From IMG/VR virus record IMGVR_UViG_3300013137_000029, positions 1-48,302 of that record: DNA of 48,302 nt. One strand, given 5' to 3'. Of the stretch, positions 22,335 through 28,592 are shown in pieces. The notes beneath the pieces were generated by a model, which saw only the letters and a program-made list of their open reading frames with translations, searched no databases and was not told where the DNA came from. The translations under genes and the position numbers were made by a program. The stretch comes from a virus. Numbering within the stretch: position 1 is the stretch's first letter; the number at the start of each line of letters is the position of its first letter.

Positions 22335-23048
22335 ACAAGGTCCACCCCCATCCGACTGTGTGGCGCCGTCCCCCTCACTAGATCCAACCGCCGCCTTCCC
22401 ACCTCCTAGCGGAGGGAAGTCCCAGGTCCGTCAGTAAGGTGACCGTCCCTGGCCCGACCGTTGGCCCTTGCGGAGCCGGGGCGTCGTCCCCCTTGTCACT
22501 ACTACGCTCTGGGGAGGGAGTTCACTCCGTCTTGGCGTGGGCGGCGGCCCGGAGGTCCCGGACCGCCTTGCCGCCCTTGCGGTAGGAGCGGCCCCGCCAG
22601 TGGTGTTCCGTTGAGCCCTCTGTTCTAAGCCCCCGTGTCCATGGGACCCAGAACAGGGGGTTCAAGCCCTGCGACCCCGGGGTAGGTGACCCATCCCTGG
22701 TATCTAGCCCCCTTCCAGGGGCTGTGGGGTGCTTGGTCCTCACAGTGCCACAGTGCCGAAGGTGCCGGAGTACGACCCTCTTCCCGGTCCCACCTGCTGC
22801 CTTGGGTAGGCCCGGCACTGTGCCCTCTTTGGTTCCCCAGCCCGTGTTCCAGCGTGGAGAGACACGCAACGGGTTCTGGGCTCTGTCAGCGGCTCACGAC
22901 CGCAGGCCCAGGGGTGACGATCATTCAAGGGTGTGGTGGACCTCCTTCGACGGTTGTTTTCAGGTCTAGCTTCTGATACTTAGGTGTTACGTCCTGGATT
23001 ATCCTAGCGCATCTTGTCCTCCGTCTGGTTCGGTATCTTCCCTCGTGT
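22335..23048 (-). ncRNA. Candidate large structured RNA (about 700 nt, gene-free)
   Basis: The longest gene-free stretch of the window. A leftward class-1 promoter (23049-23082) points into it. No frame shows convincing protein. It is dense in complementary segments: CTGTTCT/AGAACAG (22620-22626 with 22650-22656) enclosing GTCC/GGAC; AGCCCC/GGGGCT (22706-22711 with 22718-22723); CACAGTGCC (22741, repeated at 22749) with GGCACTGTG (22814-22822); GGCGG/CCGCC (22543-22547 with 22563-22567); and a CTTCC...CTCC-TAGC-GGAG-GGAAG arm at 22395-22419. Early in the transcript is a two-codon minigene. Known large phage RNAs such as GOLLD and ROOL have similar size, but I see no diagnostic match. Exact ends are unknown; an internal CGTAGTAGTGA at 22496-22506 may start a shorter RNA. 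Confidence 0.45.
23004..23012 (-). other. Two-codon minigene ATG-CGC-TAG with strong ribosome binding site
   Basis: Leftward, GGAGG (23018-23022), a 5-nt spacer, then ATG CGC TAG. It is about 40 nt from the promoter box at 23049. The spacing is optimal, yet the frame encodes only Met-Arg. Such minigenes (lambda bar is the known example) stall at termination and release peptidyl-tRNA. Chance is not excluded. Confidence 0.35.
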
Positions 23049-23082
23049 CCCTACTACGGGCGACCTCCCAGGATTGAGCCCT
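23049..23082 (-). promoter_or_regulatory. Class-1 phage promoter candidate, leftward (site D)
   Basis: Leftward reading is AGGGCTCAAT, 13 nt, CCGTAGTAGGG, matching sites A-C in both boxes and in spacing. It points away from the rightward virion genes and into the gene-free region, so it has no annotated coding target. Confidence 0.65.
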
Positions 23083-23148
23083 GGGGTTGTCGTTTTCTAG
23101 TCGATATTCCCAGGTAGGGTGGAAGCCTCTTGGGAGGAGCGGTCGCAG

Positions 23149-23721
23149 ATGGGTCAGATCACAAGCAACATGATGGATGACGTGATCTTCCAGATCAACG
23201 GCGACAAGTTCTCCTGCAAGGCAGGTCCGCTTCTTCGTCGGACGGGATGGCGGGGTGGCTTGTGGGTCCGCTACATCGATCCGGGTAACGACGTGGACGA
23301 GTACGTCGTGGAAGCCTCCGATGGGAACGAGGCTACTGGGTTCATCGGGTTTCCCTCTGAGAACTACGACCCTGGGGAGAACTGGGGAGCGGTCAACAAC
23401 TTCACGGGCGTACAGCTTCGGGATGTGCAGGGGTCGGTCTATGGGGCTTCGACCATCACGGTAACGGCAGGTGGTGGTCGGATGCTGTTCCTCGTGTTTG
23501 AGACGGTCCCCATCGACGCAGGGGGTGCCCGAACACCTGGGGCGTTCATCACCTACAACCTGAACGAGGACCTGAAGGTCAGTGAGAACGGGTTCCTCTG
23601 CAATGACTCTGATGCCCGGTTGAACATGGTCGGCGTTACAGCCCCCCTGGTGGTGGGCAAGTGCTGCGCCGTACCTCATGCCCGAAATGGGTTCCGTCTC
23701 GGGATGGACCTCAAGTTCTAG
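23149..23721 (+). CDS. Virion-associated protein of unknown function (190 aa)
   Basis: The ATG at 23149 is chosen for the GGGAGGAG ribosome binding site 7 nt upstream. Beta-rich, glycine-rich sequence (FQINGDKFSCKAGPLLRRTG, then GGLWVRYIDPGNDVDEYVV) and Asn/Asp-rich loops give the look of a small virion or decoration protein. No family recognised. A possible rightward promoter (TATCCTAGC at 23000, GTAGGGT at about 23113) precedes it. Confidence 0.5.
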   Translation: MGQITSNMMDDVIFQINGDKFSCKAGPLLRRTGWRGGLWVRYIDPGNDVDEYVVEASDGNEATGFIGFPSENYDPGENWGAVNNFTGVQLRDVQGSVYGASTITVTAGGGRMLFLVFETVPIDAGGARTPGAFITYNLNEDLKVSENGFLCNDSDARLNMVGVTAPLVVGKCCAVPHARNGFRLGMDLKF

Positions 23722-23729
23722 GTGCGACC

Positions 23730-24623
23730 ATGTGGACTGACCGTATGCCTGGGGGGCTCGCAGACGACAAGGTTCCAGAGGACTTCGACCCGGAAGCCTT
23801 GGCTCAGGGGATCAAAATGGAGCACACCAACAACCCGGAGATCGCCACGGAGATTGCGATGGACCACTTGACCGAAGACCCCAACTACTATGCCAAGCTG
23901 AAGACCATCGAGAAGATGGCGGCGGCGTACCTGTGCCAGAAGACGGCCCTTCAGATGACCGCTGGGGACAAGAAGAAGGCTCTCTACTGGGTTGCTGTGG
24001 AGGGGGCAAAGAACCTGTCGGTCAAGGAGTACGAGGCTCGTGACCTGGGGAACTCGGCGCACAGCGGGGACTTCCTCCTGACTGGTGTCCTGCATGTTCA
24101 GCCGGAGCAAGCTGTCTGGTCCGCAAGTTTCCCCATCCGGCATGTGGTGTCCATCTCGGAACATGCTGAGTCCGGTTCCATTTTCTTCAGCGTGAAGACC
24201 AAGGGTCCGGTGTCAAGTCTTCTGGACATGGCTCTCAGTGACTACACCGTAGAGAACACGGTCATGAAGGCTCTGGGGAAGGTGGATTACGTGCCCTACC
24301 GGACGGCTGCGGTAGCCGTCATCGTTGGGGACATCTTCGTTTCGTCATGGGGCTACGGCCAGACCCGCGTGGACTACTACCAGGTGGTCAAGGTCACTCC
24401 GGCGATGGTCGCGATGCGGGAGATCGACAAGAAGGTTACCCGGAGCACTGGGTCGGCTGACTACATAGTTCCCGTGTCCAACAAGTTCACGGGTCCGGTC
24501 ATCAACAAGAAGGTTACCTCTGGCTCGGATGGTCGCCCGATGGTTCGGCTCACATCCTATTCATGGGCGTTCAAGTGGGATGGGCAGCCGAAGTACCAGA
24601 CGGCCTCCGGCTGGGGTCACTAG
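23730..24623 (+). CDS. DUF5661-like N-terminus fused to a phage beta domain (297 aa)
   Basis: Starts 8 nt after the previous stop. Residues about 12-60 (VPEDFDPEALAQGIKMEHTN, EIAMDHLTEDPNYYAKLK) match the DUF5661 pattern PxxFDxxxLxxGxxxExEHTxxxxxAxxIAxDHLxExPxYYxxL, found in many phages, function unknown. The second half contains VGDIFVSSWGYGQTRVDYYQVVKV-type sequence (quoted in part), a domain I associate with small phage proteins that read WGYDQTNxDFYQV. The join of the two is unusual. The stop overlaps the convergent regulator stop through a shared CTAG. Role unknown. Confidence 0.6.
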   Translation: MWTDRMPGGLADDKVPEDFDPEALAQGIKMEHTNNPEIATEIAMDHLTEDPNYYAKLKTIEKMAAAYLCQKTALQMTAGDKKKALYWVAVEGAKNLSVKEYEARDLGNSAHSGDFLLTGVLHVQPEQAVWSASFPIRHVVSISEHAESGSIFFSVKTKGPVSSLLDMALSDYTVENTVMKALGKVDYVPYRTAAVAVIVGDIFVSSWGYGQTRVDYYQVVKVTPAMVAMREIDKKVTRSTGSADYIVPVSNKFTGPVINKKVTSGSDGRPMVRLTSYSWAFKWDGQPKYQTASGWGH

Positions 24624-25648
24624 CGGGCAGTCCTGATGATGTGCCGTAGGGCGTCCTCGGGCAGGTCACCCTGATAGAGGGCAACTTGCCGCATCCGTAC
24701 ACGGGCGTTCTCGATGAGCAGGTTCAGGAACTCGTTGAGTCCCAATCCGGTGACCTTCGCCGCGTCCAGGTACTTCTGACGGATGCGGGGAGGGACGGCC
24801 CCCCAGAGGTCCTCCGGGTCCTTGGCGGGTTCGGGTGCTTCCTGGTCGGGTGCTTCCTGGTCGGGTGCCCATGAGGCGAAGGAGACGGTAGGTCCTGCCT
24901 TGGGTGGTTCACCCACGACCCAGCGAGCCTGCCAGTGGCCGGTCTGGGGCGGGGCTTCCTCTGCTTGGGGTGGGGCGTCTTCGGGCTCGTGGTCGGGGCC
25001 TTCGTCCTGAAGGACGGCTCCCAGGGGCACAGGGTCTTCCTCGGGGGCCTTGGAGATGGGCACATCTTCATCCTCAGCTAGAGTCCGGAGTGCCGCTCGA
25101 ACTCCGTCGTCATCGTCCGTCTGGGGTGCCTGGACAACTGGCTCCATCGGAGGGGTTGCCAAGGTGTAGACGTTTGACCGACCGGAGGCGATCTCCACGA
25201 TCTCCCCCTTGGCGTAGAGGTCCACAAGGCCCCGGCGGGCGGAGTCGAGGGAGATGTTGGCGATGCCGGCAATTTCTCGGACGTTGAGGGCCTTGCCTCC
25301 CAGACGGGCCTGCTGCTTGAGGACGCCTCGGGTGACCTCTTCCTTGTAGTCGAGGAGGAACTTGTCGGTGCAGGCGTCGATGCCGTCGAGGATGTCTGCC
25401 ATCTGGGAACCCATTGGGGTCAGGTTGTAGACCCCATCGACCTGGATGACCAGCCCCTCGGTCGTCATCCGCTGGAGGCTGTCCTCGATGGCGGAGGGGG
25501 AGATGTACGCCTGCGAGTACAGAGCAGGGGCGGACTTGCGACGGGTGTGGACGAACTCGGCGAAGTCGTCGGACGATGTGGGCTTGTCGAGCAGAGCCCG
25601 CTGACGAACGATGTAGAGAAGCTGGAAGGTTCGGGCGCTTACGGACAT
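24620..25648 (-). CDS. DNA-binding regulator with two winged-helix domains (342 aa)
   Basis: AAGGAG precedes the ATG at 25648. Residues 1-85 resemble a winged-helix domain (AYISPSAIEDSLQRMTTEGLVIQVDGVYNLT, in part). Residues 105-165 resemble a second (ALNVREIAGIANISLDSARRGLVDLYAKGEIVEI, in part). An acidic Pro/Glu-rich linker spans about 170-285, with a short internal tandem repeat (APDQE twice). The last 50 residues (RIRQKYLDAAKVTGLGLNEF) look like a ribbon-helix-helix or dimerisation helix. It is transcribed divergently from the MerR-like gene with inverted repeats between, so both probably regulate that 113-nt region. Lambda-like switch behaviour is inference. Confidence 0.6.
   Translation of the reverse strand: MSVSARTFQLLYIVRQRALLDKPTSSDDFAEFVHTRRKSAPALYSQAYISPSAIEDSLQRMTTEGLVIQVDGVYNLTPMGSQMADILDGIDACTDKFLLDYKEEVTRGVLKQQARLGGKALNVREIAGIANISLDSARRGLVDLYAKGEIVEIASGRSNVYTLATPPMEPVVQAPQTDDDDGVRAALRTLAEDEDVPISKAPEEDPVPLGAVLQDEGPDHEPEDAPPQAEEAPPQTGHWQARWVVGEPPKAGPTVSFASWAPDQEAPDQEAPEPAKDPEDLWGAVPPRIRQKYLDAAKVTGLGLNEFLNLLIENARVRMRQVALYQGDLPEDALRHIIRTAR
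24831..24868. repeat. 15-nt tandem repeat inside the regulator gene
   Basis: TCGGGTGCTTCCTGG occurs at 24831 and 24846, with a partial third copy to 24868. On the coding strand it gives two QEAPD/APDQE units in the acidic linker. Likely a replication-slippage repeat. Confidence 0.7.
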
Positions 25649-25690
25649 GGCATGGTTCTCCTTGGGACGTGCTTGCCTCCCCCTCTACGC

Positions 25691-25714
25691 CATCGGGGAC
25701 GATTTGTCCCGATG
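25691..25714. promoter_or_regulatory. Inverted repeat, operator candidate
   Basis: CATCGGG-G-AC, a GATTT centre, and GTCCCGATG form a near-perfect 9-bp palindrome with one bulged base, 14 nt before the TTGACA box of the MerR-like gene. It is centred between the two divergent regulators, a natural operator position. Confidence 0.5.
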
Positions 25715-25727
25715 GTTGATTTTGATC

Positions 25728-25755
25728 TTGACAGTGTGATCCCCTGGGGTAACAT
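25728..25755 (+). promoter_or_regulatory. Sigma70-type promoter of the MerR-like gene
   Basis: TTGACA (25728-25733), a 16-nt spacer holding the palindrome CCCCTGGGG, then TAACAT (25750-25755). The ATG at 25762 is about 7 nt after the -10, so the mRNA would be leaderless or nearly so. It is the best consensus sigma70 promoter in the window. Confidence 0.6.
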
Positions 25756-25761
25756 GGGGGC

Positions 25762-26166
25762 ATGAGCGAGCCCAACAACACGGTCGAGTACAACTTGGAG
25801 GCCCTGGAGAGGGAGTCCGGGGTCAGTTCTCGTACCATCCGCTACTACATCAGTCAGGGCCTGGTGCAGGCGCCCTTGAAGGTTGGCTGTTCGGCCACCT
25901 ACGGGGCACAGCACTTGGTGACCTTGCGGCGCATTACCGAATTGAAGAAGCAGGGGCTTGCCCTGGACGCCATTCGGAAGCAGTTGGACCCGAGGAACCC
26001 CACCCCGTTGCCTCCGATGGTTACCTGGCACATCTGCCAGCCCACGGAGAACGTGGCGGTGTTCATCCGGGCCAACGTCCCACCCTGGGAGCGCCACAAG
26101 ATCGACAAGGCCCTTGTCCCCTTCGTTGCCGCCGTGACCCGGAACGATGCTTCCGAGGAAGGATGA
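25762..26166 (+). CDS. MerR-family transcriptional regulator (134 aa)
   Basis: LEALERESGVSSRTIRYYIS and QGLV near residues 13-36 form the MerR winged HTH (TIRYYxxxGLV), followed by YGAQHLVTLRRITELKKQGL, the usual second helix region of the family. The C-terminal 50 residues are a short effector or dimerisation region with no Cys metal site, so it is not a metal sensor. The gene lies divergent from the winged-helix regulator. Its start is almost at the predicted transcription start, so expression may use leaderless translation. It is ATGA-coupled to the VIT-like gene downstream. Confidence 0.8.
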   Translation: MSEPNNTVEYNLEALERESGVSSRTIRYYISQGLVQAPLKVGCSATYGAQHLVTLRRITELKKQGLALDAIRKQLDPRNPTPLPPMVTWHICQPTENVAVFIRANVPPWERHKIDKALVPFVAAVTRNDASEEG

Positions 26167-26495
26167 ATATGGAAACCGCACTCAACACCCTGATCGATAC
26201 CCGTACCGGGCGAGCCATCGACCTCGCCATGCAGAAGCTGGAAGTCACCGGGAGGGCCTACCCCCTGGGCTCCTTCGTTCGAGTCACCCATCGGTTCAAG
26301 TGCCTGGGCACCCAGCCAATGGAGGCGATCTACGTCGCCGCCCTGCCCACGGGAGGCACCCTCCGGCGGTTCAAGGTCGTGGGGGAGAACTTCGAGGTGG
26401 ACTCCAAGATGGAGCCCCTGCTGTTCGGCAGTCGGTCACCCGGGGTAAGGGTTTCGGTTTCCTGGAGGAGCCCTCCCTCGATTTCGCCCCGGTGA
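26163..26495 (+). CDS. VIT-like domain protein (110 aa), possible frame interruption
   Basis: ATGA overlap with the MerR gene, and GAGGAAGG as ribosome binding site. VTGRAYPLGSFVRVTHRFKC, TQPMEAIYVAALPTGG and TLRRFKVVGENFEVDSKM are in the order of a VIT domain (strand, then P-x-E-A-x-Y-x-x-x-LP, then a strand). VIT domains occur at the N-terminus of von Willebrand-type proteins and are rare in phages. The last 15 residues (VRVSVSWRSPPSISPR) look less natural than the overlapping frame (GFGFLEEPSLDFAP). The following gene starts in a TGATG overlap, so either coupled genes or one disrupted gene is possible. Confidence 0.5.
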   Translation: MNMETALNTLIDTRTGRAIDLAMQKLEVTGRAYPLGSFVRVTHRFKCLGTQPMEAIYVAALPTGGTLRRFKVVGENFEVDSKMEPLLFGSRSPGVRVSVSWRSPPSISPR

Positions 26496-26980
26496 TGTCC
26501 AGTTGCTACTATGCACCGGAACAGCCCTCAGGGGGTGTGCTGAGAGAGAGGGTCAAAATCTCCACGACAAGCGCCGGATTCAAGTCGATCCCCACCCACG
26601 AGTCTCAGGTGCAGGTGTACAACTTGGCGGCAGGGGTCTCCGAATGGTCCTACACGGGCCGTCTTCTGGAGGACCTCTCCGGGTTGCAAGCCGATGGTGG
26701 GCTCCCTGGGGGCTCCCTGGAGGAGCGGGTGACCAAGACCATCCTCCTGGCTCTCCAGGTTCGGCTGGAGGCTGGCAACTTACCTGGGGTGTACGACCGG
26801 CACATCGAGAAGATGACTCAGTTCATCCAGGCGAACGAGACGGCCCTGAACATGCCTATCGTCAAGGCTCTGGCGGTCATCCAGGGGACCACGTCATGCA
26901 AGGTTCCGGCGAAGCGTATTCAGGTGTTGTTCGGTGCGCCCCCGAGTGACGTGCTGGCGTACCTCCAGCAGAGCCTCTAG
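26495..26980 (+). CDS. Unknown protein coupled to VIT-like gene (161 aa)
   Basis: The ATG overlaps the previous TGA (TGATG, 26493-26497). Beta-rich start (VKISTTSAGFKSIPTHESQV, VQVYNLAAGVSEWSYTGRLL), then helical (RVTKTILLALQVRLEAGNLP, MTQFIQANETALNMPIVKAL) and a basic end. No family is recognised. The same frame stays open upstream and reads plausibly, so an N-terminal extension joined to the VIT-like part by a frame change cannot be excluded. The stop shares CTAG with the convergent HTH gene. Confidence 0.55.
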   Translation: MSSCYYAPEQPSGGVLRERVKISTTSAGFKSIPTHESQVQVYNLAAGVSEWSYTGRLLEDLSGLQADGGLPGGSLEERVTKTILLALQVRLEAGNLPGVYDRHIEKMTQFIQANETALNMPIVKALAVIQGTTSCKVPAKRIQVLFGAPPSDVLAYLQQSL

Positions 26981-27354
26981 GTCTCCCAGACCTTCCTCCT
27001 GACCGGGCGTGCCGGCGCCACGTCCGGTCGGGGGATCTCTGCCCATGCCCGACCCCGCTTGATGTTGGCGATGGTCTGGCGGGTCACTCCGTAGTCAGCA
27101 GCGATCTGGGCAGGCTTCGCGCCCTTGGACAGCCGCAGAAGAATCCCCTGGAGGTCCTCACGGGAGAGCTTGGTCCCGTGCCTCACGATGCCCTTCGCGG
27201 TTCGGGTGAGACCTACCCAGGACTTCCCTGCGACCAGGTTGGAGATGGCTGCCGGACTGACCTGGTACTCTACGGCGAGGTCCTTCTGGGCTTCACCGGA
27301 GGCGACCCGGTTCAGGATGGATTGGGCGGTCTCGGCGGTGAGCTTCCTGTTCAT
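26977..27354 (-). CDS. Double helix-turn-helix DNA-binding protein (125 aa)
   Basis: Two similar HTH units in tandem: ETAQSILNRVASGEAQKDLA followed by VSPAAISNLVAGKSW, and EDLQGILLRLSKGAKPAQIA followed by VTRQTIANIKRGRAWAEI. This repeat of the resolvase/homeodomain-like HTH is typical of phage regulators and of DNA-binding parts of homing enzymes; no nuclease domain is attached. Basic Arg-rich C-terminus. The ATG at 27354 is preceded by GGGGG. It is divergent from the tail tube gene, so it may regulate that promoter region. Stop shared with the convergent gene through CTAG. Confidence 0.7.
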   Translation of the reverse strand: MNRKLTAETAQSILNRVASGEAQKDLAVEYQVSPAAISNLVAGKSWVGLTRTAKGIVRHGTKLSREDLQGILLRLSKGAKPAQIAADYGVTRQTIANIKRGRAWAEIPRPDVAPARPVRRKVWET

Positions 27355-27427
27355 GTCGTGCCCCCATAACGCTGCCAGAGAGCCTACCTGGGGTCCAAAG
27401 TCAAGTCCAGTTTCCGGCTCGATAGGG

Positions 27428-27438
27428 CTTCTATACCC
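27428..27438 (+). promoter_or_regulatory. Promoter-like element before the tail tube gene
   Basis: CTTCTATACCC, identical to the 11-mer at 7406. It lies 66 nt before the tube ATG in the divergent region next to the HTH gene. No clear -35. Confidence 0.4.
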
Positions 27439-27503
27439 GGGGAGAGATAGGACGACGAGGGGGTGCAGGTGCATCCCTGCCCGTACCGTGAGGGAGACGA
27501 GAC

Positions 27504-28352
27504 ATGCCGAACACCGACAAGACCCCCGCAAATGGCTTGGGTGGTTCTTCGTACCTGTACGAGATGGGCACCAGCCCGAACACCCGCACTGCGGTGAGCC
27601 AGAAGGTGCGTCTGCTCACCCCGCACTACGGCAACAACGCAGCGATGCACCAGACGGGAGTGGTCAGTTCGTTCAACCCGTCCCAGAGCCGCACCATCGA
27701 CAACGTTCGTGGCGTGGGCTTCGGCGATCACATCGCCGAGTTGGTTCCGTCCGTGACGGAGCCCACGACGGGCAGCTTCGAGCGGGCGCTCCTGTACCTC
27801 TGCAACCTGTGGCAGGCAACGGGCTATGCCTCCGGTGTGGACGGACCCGTTCGGTCGCTCGCCCACCATCGGTGGCCGTTCGACATCGAGATGCAACTGG
27901 TCTTCTCATCCCTGGCGGACTACGATCTGGGCGTTGCCAACGTGGGCAAGCAGGGTACCTCGGGTTTCTTCAGTGGTGGCACCAAGCAGATCACTTACCC
28001 GAAGGTGACCCCGGACTTCGGTCAGGCAGGAAGTGGCAGCGACTCTGCCTCGCCCACGGACAGCACTCGTGGGCACTCGGCACTCATCACCATCTACGAG
28101 GCGTGCTGGTTCAACACCTGGTCGGCAACCTTCGCCAGGGACTCGGGGCTCATCATGGAGACCGGGGACGTGACGATCTCCGACGTGCATGACTTCGCTA
28201 CGATGTACGGTGAGTTCCTGGCAACGGGCAACGACCCGACCATCGGTCAGTTGGGCTCGATCCGCTTCGGCAAGATCGGGTCGGCGACGCCGAACCAGGC
28301 GGGTGGTGACATCACGGGTGGAGCAGCCCAGTCGCAGTTCATCATCGGGTGA
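27504..28352 (+). CDS. Tail tube protein (282 aa)
   Basis: Starts after GAGGGAGACGAGAC. Sequence is polar, Gly/Ser/Thr-rich and beta-structured, with SYLYEMGTSPNTRTAVSQKV near the N-terminus and LITIYEACWFNTWSATFARD, VTISDVHDFATMYGEFLATG later. The size, composition and location (after sheath-linked genes and before two chaperone-like genes and the tape measure) fit the inner tube of a contractile tail. The assignment rests on context and tube-like composition, not on a diagnostic motif. Confidence 0.6.
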   Translation: MPNTDKTPANGLGGSSYLYEMGTSPNTRTAVSQKVRLLTPHYGNNAAMHQTGVVSSFNPSQSRTIDNVRGVGFGDHIAELVPSVTEPTTGSFERALLYLCNLWQATGYASGVDGPVRSLAHHRWPFDIEMQLVFSSLADYDLGVANVGKQGTSGFFSGGTKQITYPKVTPDFGQAGSGSDSASPTDSTRGHSALITIYEACWFNTWSATFARDSGLIMETGDVTISDVHDFATMYGEFLATGNDPTIGQLGSIRFGKIGSATPNQAGGDITGGAAQSQFIIG

Positions 28353-28592
28353 CCGTTTCTGGGGTAGGGTGAAGAAGATCCTCCCCCATGTGGGGGATGG
28401 TTGATGCAACCACGGAACAGCCGGTGGCCCTCTACGGACCTACGGATAGATGCGATAGCCCTTGCTTGGTCTGACTCCCTCCCCCTGGGGGATGGTTCAA
28501 CGGATGATGATGGGTCAGAACCGGATCAAGCCCGCTTGCGCTGTCCAGAGGTGCCACTGCCTGATTCCCTGAGATGAGAGGGGAACACGCAG
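28353..28592 (+). promoter_or_regulatory. Hairpin-rich leader between tube and next gene
   Basis: 240 nt without a gene. Two hairpin modules are near-copies: CTCCCCC-ATGT-GGGGGATGGTT at 28381 and CTCCCCC-T-GGGGGATGGTT at 28479. Between them CCAC...GTGG can pair. They may terminate or attenuate tube transcription, lowering expression of downstream tail genes. GTAGGGTGAAG at about 28365 could be an initiation site. GAGAGGGG serves the next ATG. Confidence 0.4.

Noticed and set aside
22390-22420. Remnant of the ancestral sheath 3' end after the second endonuclease
   Set aside because: CTTCCCACCTCC resembles the code for TFHL, but it requires an indel and no flanking similarity supports it; it is better explained as a hairpin arm.
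22650-22680. tRNA-like TTCAAGC loop with CAGGG/CCCTG stem
   Set aside because: The loop would be 8 nt with the perfect stem, and no acceptor, D or anticodon arm can be assembled around it on either strand.
22522-22869. 115-residue leftward open frame within the gene-free region
   Set aside because: Begins at TTG without a spaced ribosome binding site, is Gly/Pro/Arg-rich as GC-biased noise is, and overlaps several strong stems. Only its last 25 residues look protein-like.
26420-26495. Programmed -1 frameshift joining the VIT-like frame to the next frame
   Set aside because: No canonical X-XXY-YYZ slippery heptamer is present in the right frame; CCCGGGG does not re-pair after slippage. Coupled genes or a 1-nt change remain better explanations.
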